Notes under the pieces: generated by a model
Told to the model about the DNA's origin: nothing
Databases searched by the model: none
What the model saw: only the letters and a program-made list of their open reading frames with translations
Program-made: the position numbers and the translations under genes
Assembly (NCBI GenBank): GCA_965243255.1
Contig: CBDEUH010000004.1
Location: 1,550,001-1,614,000, forward strand
DNA from: Bin87 sp965243255
GTDB taxonomy: Bacteria; Chloroflexota; Dehalococcoidia; Lucifugimonadales; UBA3495
Length of the DNA: 64,000 nucleotides
Direction: 5' to 3'
Shown: positions 33,670 to 42,947 of the stretch, one piece after another
Layout of the letters: each line of letters begins with the position of its first letter
Numbering within the stretch: position 1 is the first letter of the stretch

Positions 33670-34332
33670 ATGCCAGTTCATCACCAGGCGCAAGGAGCGG
33701 GCGACGTAACCGTCCACAAGATTCCCGACATGGGCAATCTCAGCAACAACGGTTATATCGTCATCTGTCCGGAGACCAACCAGGCCGTTTGCATCGACAC
33801 GCCGGACGAGCCGGAGAAGATGATTAACGAGGTGCGCGAGAGCGGCGTTGAGGTCCAGGCCATTCTCATCACCCACGGCCACGGCGACCACCTGGCCGGC
33901 TATACCGAAATCACCGGCACCATCGGAGCGCCGGCCGCCATCGGCACCGACGACTCGCACCTGCCGCCCAGCCCGCCGCAGCGTCTGCTCAACGACGGCG
34001 ACACTGTAGAGTTCGGGAATCGCGTCATCCGCTGCATCAGTACGCCGGGGCATACCGACGGCTCGACCTGCTACCAGATAGGCGATTTCCTGTTCTCCGG
34101 CGATACCCTGTTTCCCGGCGGGCCGGGACGCACGCGCAGCCCTGAAGCCCTTCAGCAGGTACTCAACAGCATCAGCGGCAAGCTGTTGACCCTGCCCGCT
34201 GACACCTACGTGTATCCCGGGCACGGCCCCGACAACACCACCATCGGGGAGGCCAAGCGGCGATACGACGTCTTCATGTCCAAGTCACACCCGGCCGACC
34301 TGCAGGGCGACGTGGATTGGCTGAATACCTAG
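33670..34332 (+). CDS. MBL-fold hydrolase (glyoxalase II-like)
   Basis: This 220-residue metallo-beta-lactamase-fold protein has the metal motif THGHGDHLAG, a later TPGHTDGS His and an LFSGDTLFPGG Asp, with a final YPGHGPD His. It is similar to hydroxyacylglutathione hydrolase-like proteins, but the thiol substrate is not indicated. The start at ATG 33670 is preferred to the long frame at 33529, which begins inside the peptidase gene. The next gene starts on the base after its stop. Confidence 0.88.
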   Translation: MPVHHQAQGAGDVTVHKIPDMGNLSNNGYIVICPETNQAVCIDTPDEPEKMINEVRESGVEVQAILITHGHGDHLAGYTEITGTIGAPAAIGTDDSHLPPSPPQRLLNDGDTVEFGNRVIRCISTPGHTDGSTCYQIGDFLFSGDTLFPGGPGRTRSPEALQQVLNSISGKLLTLPADTYVYPGHGPDNTTIGEAKRRYDVFMSKSHPADLQGDVDWLNT

Positions 34333-35598
34333 ATGTATAGACGCACAGTCCTGGACAACGGGCTGCGGGTGTTGACAGCGGAAATGCCGCACACCCGCAG
34401 CGTGTCAATGTTCATCGTTGTTGGAGCCGGCTCCCGCTACGAACCTGCCGAGAAAGCCGGCCTGTCTCATTTTTTGGAGCACCTGCCCTTCAAGGGCACC
34501 CGCAGTTGGCCCACCGCCCTGGCTATCTCCGAAGCCGTGGAAGGCGTCGGCGGCATTATGAACGCCGCCACCGACCGGGAGATGACCTCGTTCTGGTGCA
34601 AGGTGGCCAGCGTTCACGCTGATCGCGCCTTGCCGGTGGTGCTGGAACTGATCCTCCATCCGCTGCTCGACCCTGTGGAAATGGAGAAGGAGCGGGAGGT
34701 CATCCAGGATGAGTTGCGGATGACCAACGACTACCCGGCACACGTCTGCGACCTGATGATAGACCGGGCGATGTGGCCCGATCAGGCCATGGGCCGGGAC
34801 GTGGGCGGATCGGCGGAAACCGTCGCCGGCATCAGCCTGGACGACGTGCGCCACTACATGGAGCAACAGTACCGGCCCAACAACACCGTGGTTGGCATGG
34901 CCGGCGCCATCACCCACGCCGACTCCCTGGCGCTGATTGACGCCGCTACCCGGCACTGGCAGCCCGGCGCGCTGCTGGACTGGGAGCCGGCAGTTCCGCC
35001 GTCGGCCAATTCCGCCACTGTCTTGATGGAACGCCGCGATACCGAGGAAACCAGCGTTTGCATGGGCCTGCCGGGTTTCGCCCTGGCAGATGAAGACCGG
35101 TACATCGCAACGGTGCTCAATGGAGTGCTGGGCGACGGGATGAGCAGCCGGTTGTTTCAAAGCCTGCGGGAGAACCGCGGTTTGACCTACGATTGCCACA
35201 GCTCCATCAGCAGCTACCGAGACTGCGGCGCGTTGGTGGTGTCCTGCGGTACCGAGCCGGCGCGGGCGATTGAGGCGGTGGCGGCGACGCGGGAAGAAAT
35301 GGCGACCCTGCTGCAGCCGGCTCCAGAGTCCGAAATTCACAAGGCGCGGGAATACATCAAGGGTCGGTTGCTGATGCGGATGGAAGACTCCCGCTCGGTG
35401 GCATCCTGGCTGGCTTCGCAGGAGCTCCTGATGGGCGAAATTACCACGCCCGATGAGACCTCGGCCCGGCTTGACCAGGTAACGCCGGCCGACGTGGTTC
35501 GCACGGCGGAGCGCCTCCTCCAAGGCAATGAGTTCCGCCTGGCCGTGGTCGGCCCCCACGACGACGCCACAGGATTTGAAAAAGCTTTGAGGAGATAG
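34333..35598 (+). CDS. M16 family (pitrilysin/processing peptidase-like) zinc protease
   Basis: This 421-residue protein is M16B-type. The inverted zinc motif is HFLEH (in SHFLEHLPFKGTRSW), the third ligand candidate is Glu in EREVIQDEL, and ATDREMTSFWCKV is a conserved strand. A C-terminal half with SRLFQSLRENRGLTYD fits the second M16 domain. It starts immediately after the MBL gene stop and is followed 4 bases later by an aldolase gene, so the three are probably co-transcribed. It degrades peptides or processed fragments. Confidence 0.92.
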   Translation: MYRRTVLDNGLRVLTAEMPHTRSVSMFIVVGAGSRYEPAEKAGLSHFLEHLPFKGTRSWPTALAISEAVEGVGGIMNAATDREMTSFWCKVASVHADRALPVVLELILHPLLDPVEMEKEREVIQDELRMTNDYPAHVCDLMIDRAMWPDQAMGRDVGGSAETVAGISLDDVRHYMEQQYRPNNTVVGMAGAITHADSLALIDAATRHWQPGALLDWEPAVPPSANSATVLMERRDTEETSVCMGLPGFALADEDRYIATVLNGVLGDGMSSRLFQSLRENRGLTYDCHSSISSYRDCGALVVSCGTEPARAIEAVAATREEMATLLQPAPESEIHKAREYIKGRLLMRMEDSRSVASWLASQELLMGEITTPDETSARLDQVTPADVVRTAERLLQGNEFRLAVVGPHDDATGFEKALRR

Positions 35599-35602
35599 AG
35601 CC

Positions 35603-36463
35603 ATGCCCGCCACGCGCTACAACAAGGCAATCCAGCTGCTTGAAGAAGGCAAGCCGGTCTTCGGCACCGGGCTCATCTGGAACGGCAACCTGGACGAGAT
35701 GACCTACTTCGCCGATTCGGATTACGACCTGGTGATGATCGAAATGGAGCACGAAGGGTTGTCCTTCAACAACCTGCGCACCTCGCTCCAGTTCCTGCTC
35801 AACCGCAAGCGGGTGGCCGGCGCCGACAGCCTCCAGGCCGACCCGACGCCCGTGGTACGCATCCCGCCCAACACGCGGGAGCAGAACCAGTGGGTCATCA
35901 AACAGGCCCTGGACACCGGCGTGTACGGCCTCATCCTGCCTCACCTGGATACGGTGGAGGGTGCGATGTCGGCGGTGCGGGCTGCGCGCTATCCCCAGGT
36001 TCCCGGCGTGGCCGACTTCGAGCCGCAGGGCGAACGGGGCTGGTGGCAGCGCATCGCCCCGCGCTACTGGGGTCTCACACCCTCGGAGTACTACGACGCC
36101 GCCGATATCTGGCCCCTGGACCCGGACGGCAACCTGCTGTTGATGGGCATAGTGGAGGAACCCACCGGCGTGCAGAACCTGCCGGACATCCTGCGACAGG
36201 TCAAGGGCATCGGCGCAATCTGGGCCGGCCCTGGCGATATGTCCGTCGCTCTGGGACACAAGGGCAACGCCAACCACCCCGAAGTGCAGGAGATGCTGCT
36301 GCGCATCCTGGGCATCTGCAAGGATGCCGGAGTGCCCTGTGCGGTCGGGTGCACTGCCGCAGAAATCCCGATGCGCCTGGAGCAGGGCTTCAGCATCCTC
36401 ATCACCGCGCCCACCCGCTCTGCGGAGGGAGTAGCGGAGGGCCGCCGCCTGGCGGGGCGGTAG
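35603..36463 (+). CDS. HpcH/HpaI aldolase/citrate lyase family protein
   Basis: This 286-residue TIM-barrel enzyme belongs to the metal-dependent class II pyruvate aldolases. It has YDLVMIEMEHEGLSF, VRIPPNTREQNQWVIKQALDTGVYGLILPH, the metal Glu in GIVEEPTGVQ and the AGPGDMSVALG Asp region. The insertion between residues about 135 and 180 is longer than in E. coli HpaI. It is the last gene of the MBL-M16-aldolase set. Natural substrates are probably 2-keto-3-deoxy acids or 4-hydroxy-2-ketoacids (family knowledge). Confidence 0.88.
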   Translation: MPATRYNKAIQLLEEGKPVFGTGLIWNGNLDEMTYFADSDYDLVMIEMEHEGLSFNNLRTSLQFLLNRKRVAGADSLQADPTPVVRIPPNTREQNQWVIKQALDTGVYGLILPHLDTVEGAMSAVRAARYPQVPGVADFEPQGERGWWQRIAPRYWGLTPSEYYDAADIWPLDPDGNLLLMGIVEEPTGVQNLPDILRQVKGIGAIWAGPGDMSVALGHKGNANHPEVQEMLLRILGICKDAGVPCAVGCTAAEIPMRLEQGFSILITAPTRSAEGVAEGRRLAGR

Positions 36464-36473
36464 CAGGCTCGGT

Positions 36474-36496
36474 GGTTCGACAGGCTCACCACGAAC
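36474..36496. repeat. REP-like motif (GTTCGACAGGCTCACCACGAAC)
   Basis: An imperfect palindrome of GTTCG and CGAAC ends around ACAGGCTCACCA, directly after the aldolase stop codon. The same word is widespread as an intergenic repeat in many unrelated bacteria (general knowledge). Only one copy was noticed in this window. Confidence 0.5.
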
Positions 36497-36510
36497 TGGT
36501 TACGCGGTAG

Positions 36511-36537
36511 TGGGGGCGGGTTGGTGACCCGCCCCCA
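36511..36537. terminator. Bidirectional terminator between aldolase and hflC
   Basis: Eleven-base stem TGGGGGCGGGT / ACCCGCCCCCA with a TGGTG loop, then AAGATTTT, between convergent genes. Confidence 0.7.
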
Positions 36538-36548
36538 AAGATTTTGCG

Positions 36549-37523
36549 CTAGTTGCCCCCGCGAACTGGGGCCGTGGGCGCCGCCAGGTAATCGAACAGC
36601 GGCGAGTCCGACGACAGGATGATAGTATCCTGCCCCTTGATAATCCGCTGGTAGGCTTCCAGGCTGCGCAGGAAGGCGAACAGCTCGGGGTCCCGATTCA
36701 GGGCGCCGGCCAGGAGGCTGATGGCTTCCGCCTCACCTTCACCACGGATCCGGTTGGACTGCTGCTGCGCCTCGGCCAGGATAATGTCGCGATCCCGGTC
36801 CGTGGCCGCGCGAATCTTGCGGTCTTCCTCTTCACCTTCGGCACGGAAGCCGGCGGCGATACGGTTACGCTCGGCCCGCATCCTGGTGTAAATCGACGCG
36901 GTAACGGCTTCGGGGAAGTCAGCGCGCTTGATGCGAACGTCAATCATTCTGACGCCGAAGTCCTCCCGTTGCGTGGTATCCGCGTTGTCTCCGGTAATTC
37001 GCTGAACCTCTAACAGCACTTCATCAAGAATCTCGGTACGAGTCTCCTGGCCTTCAACCAGAGGCAGACCTTCGTCGTCAACCACCGGCGCGCCGAATTC
37101 GTCAACCAGCGGCTTGGCGCCGATGATGTCGGTGCGGTCGCGCAGGGCTACCCGGTCACGCAGGGTGGAGGTTACGATGTCGCCGAGACGGCTGCGGGCG
37201 TTGCTTTCGGTTTGCAGGGTCTTGCGGAACTGCACCGGGTCGGTGATGCGGTATCGGGCGTAGATGTCGATCACCAGGTTTTCCTTGTCCTGGTCGGGCA
37301 TGGAGACGGGCGGCGCGTCAATGCGCAGCACACGTTTGTCCAGCCGTACCACGGTATCGACAAAGGGCACTTTCACGTCCAGGCCCGGGGCCAGACGGGT
37401 TTTCACCACCTCGCCGAAGCGGAGGATGATGACCTGCTCGGTAACGTCAACCACGTACAGCGACTGGCGCAGCAGCACCAAGCCTACGATGATGACGATG
37501 GCAATGATGATTAGATTTCGCAT
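36549..37523 (-). CDS. hflC: HflC, FtsH protease modulator
   Basis: HflC is an SPFH/prohibitin-domain membrane protein that forms a cage with HflK around FtsH. The 324-residue protein has an N-terminal membrane helix (LIIIAIVIIVGLVLL), the SPFH domain (VTEQVIILRFGEVVKT onward), and a C-terminal helical region with RAERNRIAAGFRAEGEEEDRKI and LLAGALNRDPELFAFLRSLEAY, typical of HflC. It lies downstream of hflK, with ftsH further upstream on the same strand. An insert near 120-140 (DEFGAPVVDDEGLPLVEG) lengthens a loop. Confidence 0.93.
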   Translation of the reverse strand: MRNLIIIAIVIIVGLVLLRQSLYVVDVTEQVIILRFGEVVKTRLAPGLDVKVPFVDTVVRLDKRVLRIDAPPVSMPDQDKENLVIDIYARYRITDPVQFRKTLQTESNARSRLGDIVTSTLRDRVALRDRTDIIGAKPLVDEFGAPVVDDEGLPLVEGQETRTEILDEVLLEVQRITGDNADTTQREDFGVRMIDVRIKRADFPEAVTASIYTRMRAERNRIAAGFRAEGEEEDRKIRAATDRDRDIILAEAQQQSNRIRGEGEAEAISLLAGALNRDPELFAFLRSLEAYQRIIKGQDTIILSSDSPLFDYLAAPTAPVRGGN

Positions 37524-37591
37524 TGGAGGATTCTCCGGACTGTTGGGACGGTCAAATTTTCAACCTGCATGACTTCTCGCAACCGGAAAGG

Positions 37592-38686
37592 CTACGGGCT
37601 GGGGCCAATGGGGGCCGGTATGATGTTGCCGTCCTGTCCCAGAACCAGCACTGATTCGGATTCGGGGTCAACAATAATTTTGGACACGTTGGGCAGGAAC
37701 TGTTCCAGAGCTTCCAGGTAGAGCCGCTGGCGGGTCACTTGCGGAGAGCTTTCGTACTCGTCGAGCACGGCCTCGAAGCGCTGGGCTTCACCTTCGGCGG
37801 TTTCGATTCGGGCCTGCCGGAACGCCTCGGCGTCCTCAATGATGCGCTGAGCGTCACCCCTGGCCCGCGGAATCACGTCGGCTTCGTAGGCCAATGCCTG
37901 GTTGATGCGGGTTTCCCGCTCCTGGCGGCCTCGCAGCACGTCGTCAAAGGCGTCGCGCACTTCTTCAGGCGCCTTCACGTCCTGCAGCTGCACCGAAATC
38001 ACCTCGATGCCGGAGCGGTAGCTGTCCATAATCGCTTGCAAGCGCTCGCGGGTGTCGGTTTCCACCAGCTCACGACCGCGCACCAGCACGTCGTCGATGG
38101 AGCGCTGGCCGACCACCAGACGCAGGGCGGCTTCGGCGCCGTCCTTCAACGTTCGTCCGTCGGGCTGTCCTTCCGGTATCAAGCGAGTGGGTTCGCCCGG
38201 GTCGTCAACGTTGAACAGGAAATCATTCAGGTTGCTGATGCGATATTGCACCACCATCTGCACGTCAACGATGTTGAGGTCGCCGGAAATCATCAGCGCC
38301 TCTTCCAGGAAGGGGGTGTTCACAGCGGCGTCGTTGGAACGGAACCCCAGCTCCATGCGGCGGGTTTCCGTAACCAGCACCACGTCCTTCTTGCCCACCG
38401 GCGAGGGCCACCACCAGTGCAAACCTTCCTCGGCCACCGGGTCACCCTGAACGGCGCCGAATAGACGCAGGGCAGCGTTTTCACCGGGGCTGATGGTGTA
38501 CACCCCGGTAGCCGCCCAGATGATGATGATCAGAGCGATTACCGCCGCGATGATGATGCCCAGGTTCCCGCCGCCGAAGCGGCCGCCGCTACCGCCAAAA
38601 AGTCCGCGGACACGACCGAGTATCTGGTCAAAGTCGAATTCGGGCTGCCGAGGTGGCTGTTGCTGCCCGCCGCCGGGTGAAAACAT
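37592..38686 (-). CDS. hflK: HflK, FtsH protease modulator
   Basis: HflK is the partner of HflC. It has a Gly/Gln-rich cytoplasmic N-terminus (MFSPGGGQQQPPRQPEFDFD, then a GGSGGRFGGG run), a membrane helix IIIAAVIALIIIIWAATG, then the SPFH domain (ISPGENAALRLFGAV) and a coiled C-terminus. The start at ATG 38686 gives 364 residues; the longer frame from 38872 adds Arg-rich residues foreign to the family. hflC follows 68 bases downstream. Confidence 0.92.
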   Translation of the reverse strand: MFSPGGGQQQPPRQPEFDFDQILGRVRGLFGGSGGRFGGGNLGIIIAAVIALIIIIWAATGVYTISPGENAALRLFGAVQGDPVAEEGLHWWWPSPVGKKDVVLVTETRRMELGFRSNDAAVNTPFLEEALMISGDLNIVDVQMVVQYRISNLNDFLFNVDDPGEPTRLIPEGQPDGRTLKDGAEAALRLVVGQRSIDDVLVRGRELVETDTRERLQAIMDSYRSGIEVISVQLQDVKAPEEVRDAFDDVLRGRQERETRINQALAYEADVIPRARGDAQRIIEDAEAFRQARIETAEGEAQRFEAVLDEYESSPQVTRQRLYLEALEQFLPNVSKIIVDPESESVLVLGQDGNIIPAPIGPSP

Positions 38687-38886
38687 GAATGCGTTCCTCT
38701 CGTTGGGGTGAATGGACGGTCGAAATCTCGGACCGTTATTGCGGGTGTTGCCGAACTGCGGACGCCCAGGGGAGCATAATGCTACCCTTTTTGTAATCTG
38801 CAGCCGCAACAGTATAACACCATCACTGCGGCGATGGTTTATAATCCCGACCGGGAATCCATTGCCACTCACAGGAAGATGCTGCT

Positions 38887-39201
38887 ATGAGTACGCCGAT
38901 ACAACTTTTGTCAAACGATGCCGGCACGCGCAGCCAGCCCCAGGGCATTACGGTGAAAACAGGTAAGGATATGGCCCGCGTTCAGGTTACCTGCCCCCAC
39001 CAGAGTGGCCTGATTTACGTCGTGCCCGGCGAGCGCAGTTGGGTTTGCACCGACGAATTGCGTCCGGCGCACGCCCTGGCCGGATTCTTTCGCGAGGTAG
39101 TCGCGTTGAAAGACCCGCGGGTGGAGAACCTGCTGCACGAGTGGGGCCTTTACTACCGCAGCTTGCCCCTGGAATCGGACACCGACGACACCGAAAATTA
39201 G
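38887..39201 (+). CDS. Conserved-looking hypothetical protein between hflK and ftsH
   Basis: This 104-residue unrecognised protein faces ftsH and is divergent from hflK. A TATAAT -10 box lies about 45 bases upstream. It contains VQVTCPHQSGLIYVVPGERSW and ALAGFFREVVALKDPRVENLLHEWG. Two cysteines (CPH, VCTDE) are about 18 residues apart. There is no signal or membrane segment. Codon use is like its neighbours, so it is probably real. Its role is unknown; the location suggests but does not show a link to FtsH/HflKC quality control. Confidence 0.65.
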   Translation: MSTPIQLLSNDAGTRSQPQGITVKTGKDMARVQVTCPHQSGLIYVVPGERSWVCTDELRPAHALAGFFREVVALKDPRVENLLHEWGLYYRSLPLESDTDDTEN

Positions 39202-39223
39202 GGGCGGGATTCAAACCCGCCCC
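39201..39223. terminator. Terminator between the 104-residue gene and ftsH
   Basis: GGGGCGGG / CCCGCCCC stem around ATTCAAA, beginning within the stop codon of the plus-strand gene and lying before the convergent ftsH end. Confidence 0.6.
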
Positions 39224-39253
39224 ATGGTCGCGAAACGTAGCCGTTCCAGCCGG

Positions 39254-41251
39254 TCAGCCGTCGCCGGGCGCGCCGCCCGGTATCGGGTCGCTGGTTTCGG
39301 AGATAGCGAAGGACGGCGCCGGATTGGGCAGCGGGTCGCCCTGGTTGGCCGGAGGAGCCGGCGGCGCGTAGGGTGACTGGGGAGCCGGCGTGGGCATAGC
39401 CGGTTCCGGTTCCAGACCGGGCAGGTCGTCGTTGAACAGCTGAGTCAAGGCGTCGCCGGATATGGCCTCGTGCTCAATCAGATACTCGGCAACCTGCACC
39501 AGCTTGGGCTTGTAATCGATCAGCACTTCCTGCGCCTGGCGGTAAGCGCTGTGGATGAGGTGCCTAACTTCAACGTCAATCTCTTCGGCAATCTTGTCGC
39601 CGTAGTCGCGTTCCTCGTTCAGCTCCCGACCCAGGAAGACCAGTTCCTCACGCTTGCCAAAAGTGCGCGGCCCCAGGCTGGGCGACATGCCGTAGCGCTT
39701 TACCATGCCCAGCGCGGTCTTGGTGGCCCGCTCAATGTCGTTGCTGGCCCCGGTGGTAACCTCGTCAAAAATCAGTTCTTCGGCAACGCGCCCGCCCATC
39801 ATCACGGCGAGCATGTCCTGGAACTGGTTCTTGGTCCAAAGGTAGCGGTCTTCCTCAGGCAACAAGGTGGTGTGGCCGCCCATGTTGCCGCGGGACACGA
39901 TGCTGATTTTATGCACCCGGTCGGCGTGGGGAAGATGCCAGGCCACCAGCGCGTGCCCGGCCTCGTGGTAGGCGGTCATTTCCTTCTCGCGCTGGTTGAT
40001 GACCCGGCTCTTGCGCTCCGGCCCGGCGATAACCCGCTCGATGGCTTCCTCAAAGTCCTGCATAAAGATGCTGGACTGGTTCTTGCGTGCGGCCAGCAGG
40101 GCGGCTTCGTTCACCAGGTTGGAGAGGTCGGCGCCGCTGAAACCGGGAGTCTCCCGGGCCAGCACGTCAATCTTGATTTCCTTGGCCAGGGGTTTGCCGG
40201 CGACGTGCACGTCCAGGATCGCGGCGCGACCGGTTACGTCGGGCAAGTCAAGGGTGACCCGACGGTCGAAGCGCCCGGGGCGCAGCAGGGCCGGGTCCAG
40301 GATGTCGGGCCGGTTGGTGGCGGCGATGACGATGATGTTGGTGTTGGTCTCAAAGCCGTCCATTTCCACCAGGATCTGGTTCAGCGTCTGCTCGCGTTCG
40401 TCGTGGCCGCCGCCCAGTCCGGCGCCGCGATGGCGTCCCACGGCGTCGATTTCGTCAACGAACATGATGCACGGGGCGTTGCGCTTGGCCTGCTCGAAAA
40501 GGTCGCGCACGCGCGCCGCGCCCACGCCGACAAACATCTCGACGAACTCGCTGCCGGAGATATGGAAGAAGGGCACGCCGGCTTCGCCGGCCACGGCCCG
40601 AGCCAGCAGGGTCTTGCCCGTGCCTGGCGGCCCCACCAGCAGCACGCCCTTGGGGATACGCGCGCCCAGTTGCAGGAACCGCTCCGGATACTTGAGAAAG
40701 TCAACCACTTCCTCAAGCTCGGCCTTGGCCTCGTCAACGCCGGCCACGTCGCTGAAGGTTACCGACGGGCGGTTGAAGGGCATCATCCGGGCCCGGCTGC
40801 GGCCGAAGCTCATGGTCTGGTTGTTGGAGCCCTGGGCCTGCCGCATCATCAGCAGGATCAGCCCGCCGAAGAATATCAGGGGCAGGAAGTTCAGTAGAAT
40901 CCCGAACACGCTGCCGAAGCCGCTGGAGCCTTTGTACTCCACGTCCGGCGAGGTCGGCCCCGACAGGGCGCCGTGGTCCGAAAGCAGTTGGATGAGGTCG
41001 GTGTTCTTCCCAATGCGGCTGGTGTACTTCACCATCTCGCCGCCGGCCCCGGTGGTCGGGATGACGGTCAGCTTCTCACCATCCACGATAATCTGCTTGA
41101 TTTGCCCGCTGCGGGACTGGTCGAGCACCTGCTTCAGGGACATTTGCTCGCTGCTCCCGAAGCTGGGAATCAACGTATAGAAAATTACGATGACTCCGAT
41201 GATAATCAGGAGGTAAATCAGGCTGTTGCGAACCCAGCGATTATTGGTCAT
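39254..41251 (-). CDS. ftsH: FtsH, ATP-dependent zinc metalloprotease
   Basis: FtsH is a hexameric membrane protease for damaged or regulatory membrane and soluble proteins. The 665-residue protein has two N-terminal membrane helices (residues about 11-29 and 115-136), Walker A GPPGTGKT at 207-214, Walker B FVDEID, the SRH region ATNRPDILDPALLRPGRFDR, and the zinc site HEAGH near residue 430 with the third ligand downstream. The C-terminal tail is Pro-rich. It is near its modulators hflK and hflC on the same strand, separated by one convergent gene. Confidence 0.96.
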   Translation of the reverse strand: MTNNRWVRNSLIYLLIIIGVIVIFYTLIPSFGSSEQMSLKQVLDQSRSGQIKQIIVDGEKLTVIPTTGAGGEMVKYTSRIGKNTDLIQLLSDHGALSGPTSPDVEYKGSSGFGSVFGILLNFLPLIFFGGLILLMMRQAQGSNNQTMSFGRSRARMMPFNRPSVTFSDVAGVDEAKAELEEVVDFLKYPERFLQLGARIPKGVLLVGPPGTGKTLLARAVAGEAGVPFFHISGSEFVEMFVGVGAARVRDLFEQAKRNAPCIMFVDEIDAVGRHRGAGLGGGHDEREQTLNQILVEMDGFETNTNIIVIAATNRPDILDPALLRPGRFDRRVTLDLPDVTGRAAILDVHVAGKPLAKEIKIDVLARETPGFSGADLSNLVNEAALLAARKNQSSIFMQDFEEAIERVIAGPERKSRVINQREKEMTAYHEAGHALVAWHLPHADRVHKISIVSRGNMGGHTTLLPEEDRYLWTKNQFQDMLAVMMGGRVAEELIFDEVTTGASNDIERATKTALGMVKRYGMSPSLGPRTFGKREELVFLGRELNEERDYGDKIAEEIDVEVRHLIHSAYRQAQEVLIDYKPKLVQVAEYLIEHEAISGDALTQLFNDDLPGLEPEPAMPTPAPQSPYAPPAPPANQGDPLPNPAPSFAISETSDPIPGGAPGDG

Positions 41252-41382
41252 AGCTCCCCTGCATGGTGGGTGTTTCGGCTGCGTGGCCGCTGCGCAGCGT
41301 GCCGGCCGGGAGTTCAGGTACTATATTACCGGCGACCCGCCAAAATTGCAAAACGGCTACTGCGGACTTAAGAGGATTCAAC

Positions 41383-42393
41383 ATGACATACGAGCGACTA
41401 CCCCGGGTGTATCTCTTCGGCACTGGCGGCACCATTTCCTTCTTTGCCGAATCCCGCACCGACTTCGCCAACTACAGCTACAGCGGACGGCAGTTGACCA
41501 TTGACGAAATGCTGGCCCGGGTCCCCGAGGCCAACGCCCTGGCCGAGGTCATACCCGAGCAGGTCATCAACGTGGGCAGCACCGAAGTGTACCCGCACCA
41601 TTGGCTCACCCTGGCCCAGCGCATCAACGCCCAACTGTCCGACGATCCCGACGCCGCCGGCGTCGCCGTAACCCATGGCACGGCGACACTGGAAGAGACG
41701 GCCTACTTTCTGAACCTCGCCGTGGGCGACCGGCGTCCCGTCGTGGTTACCGGCGCCATGCGTCCGCCCTCGGCCATGGGAACCGACGCCGACAACAACC
41801 TGTTGGACGCCGTGCGCGTGGCCGCCGCTCCCCAATCGGCCGGACGGGGCGCGCTGGTCGTGCTCAACAACGAAATCCAGGCCGCCCGGGACGTTACCAA
41901 GACCGATTCCTACCGGGTGGAAACCTTCCAGTCCGGCCATCTGGGGTTCCTGGGCTACGCCGATTCTGACGGGCAGGTGGTGTACTACCGCCGGCCGGAA
42001 CGACGCCATACCGCTGACTCCGAGTTTGACGTATCCGGCGTAGATGCGTTGCCCCGGGTTGACATCGCCTATGCGTATGCCGGCGCCGGCGGCACGGCGA
42101 TTGACGCCCTCGTTGCCGACGGCGTGGGCGGTATCGTGGCGGCGGGCCTGGGCAGCGGCGGCTCGCCATCGACCTTCATGGCGGCACTGCAGCGCGCCGT
42201 TGCCACCGGCGTGCCCGTGGTGATTGCTACCCACGTCGGCACGGGCCGGGTGGTGCAAACCCGGCGTTTCGTTGAGGAGGGCTACCTGGTCGCCGACAAC
42301 CTGCACCCCAAGAAGGCCCGCATCCTGCTGATGCTGGCCCTGACGCAGACCGCCGACCACGGCGAATTGCAGCGGATATTGCTGGAATACTGA
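41383..42393 (+). CDS. L-asparaginase family protein
   Basis: This 336-residue asparaginase/glutaminase fold protein has both catalytic threonine motifs: FGTGGTISF near the N-terminus and THGTATLEETAYFL with the TxxK-type second triad region downstream (VTGAMRPPSAMGTDADNNLLDAV). No signal peptide is visible, suggesting the cytoplasmic type. The start at ATG 41383 avoids the non-family extension from 41263. A cobalamin riboswitch lies after it, belonging to the next operon. Confidence 0.92.
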   Translation: MTYERLPRVYLFGTGGTISFFAESRTDFANYSYSGRQLTIDEMLARVPEANALAEVIPEQVINVGSTEVYPHHWLTLAQRINAQLSDDPDAAGVAVTHGTATLEETAYFLNLAVGDRRPVVVTGAMRPPSAMGTDADNNLLDAVRVAAAPQSAGRGALVVLNNEIQAARDVTKTDSYRVETFQSGHLGFLGYADSDGQVVYYRRPERRHTADSEFDVSGVDALPRVDIAYAYAGAGGTAIDALVADGVGGIVAAGLGSGGSPSTFMAALQRAVATGVPVVIATHVGTGRVVQTRRFVEEGYLVADNLHPKKARILLMLALTQTADHGELQRILLEY

Positions 42394-42469
42394 AGCGCTC
42401 AAACGATTTGACACCGGCATCGAATGTTGGTATCGTTCCATCGTTAACAATCGAATCCACCAAGTACCC

Positions 42470-42690
42470 GCCGGTGGCGTGTTAGTGCCCGTTTGCATAC
42501 GGCGCCGAACGCGCTGAAAAGGAAATCCGGTGAGAATCCGGTGCGGTCCCGCCACTGTAATTGGCGAGACGCCCTCCCGTTAGCGTCCAAAGGGATGCCA
42601 ACGTAAGCCACTGTCCGCTGCCCAGCGGATGGGAAGGCGGAGGAGCGTCGCTATCAGCCATCAGCCAGGAGGCCTGCCAGCGGGTATGTT
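42470..42690 (+). ncRNA. Cobalamin riboswitch
   Basis: Conserved elements occur in order: AAAGGAAATCCGGTGAGAAT, then CCGGTGCGGTCCCGCCACTGTAA written as GGTCCCGCCACTGTAA at about 42545-42560, a variable GC-rich arm, and the B12 box AGCCAGGAGGCCTGCC at 42663-42678. It precedes a terminator and the late cobalamin gene cluster, so it should reduce expression when adenosylcobalamin is abundant. Outer boundaries are approximate. Confidence 0.95.
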
Positions 42691-42769
42691 CCAGCTGCAC
42701 TTCGTGGAACGAGTGGGCGGATCAGGCCGGCCTTAACGTAGAATCGTTGCCACCGGTTACCAACCCCCA

Positions 42770-42799
42770 CCCGATTGCGAAAGTGCAATCGGGTTTTTT
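42770..42799 (+). terminator. Rho-independent terminator of the riboswitch expression platform
   Basis: Stem CCCGATTGC / GCAATCGGG with a GAAAGT loop followed by six T residues. It lies about 90 bases after the B12 box and is the probable ligand-controlled terminator. Confidence 0.85.
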
Positions 42800-42919
42800 G
42801 TTAACCCGCGGATTGACTTCTCCTGCGCTGCTCCGGCGGGTCGGTATCCTCCTCCGCCGTCCCTCCGGGGCGCGCATTCGTAAAGCGCGTCCGAAAGCGT
42901 CGGCATTCCCGGCGGCTGT

Positions 42920-42925
42920 TATAAT
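42920..42925 (+). promoter_or_regulatory. TATAAT box downstream of the riboswitch terminator
   Basis: TATAAT lies 22 bases before the ATG at 42948. The matching -35 region is weak. If active it would allow riboswitch-independent transcription of the cob genes. Confidence 0.4.
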
Positions 42926-42947
42926 TCGCCCAAGCGAGGTGTTACCA

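Noticed and set aside
36474..36496. Attachment site or integron recombination site
   Set aside because: It is a widely distributed REP-like word, single in this window, with no integrase nearby.
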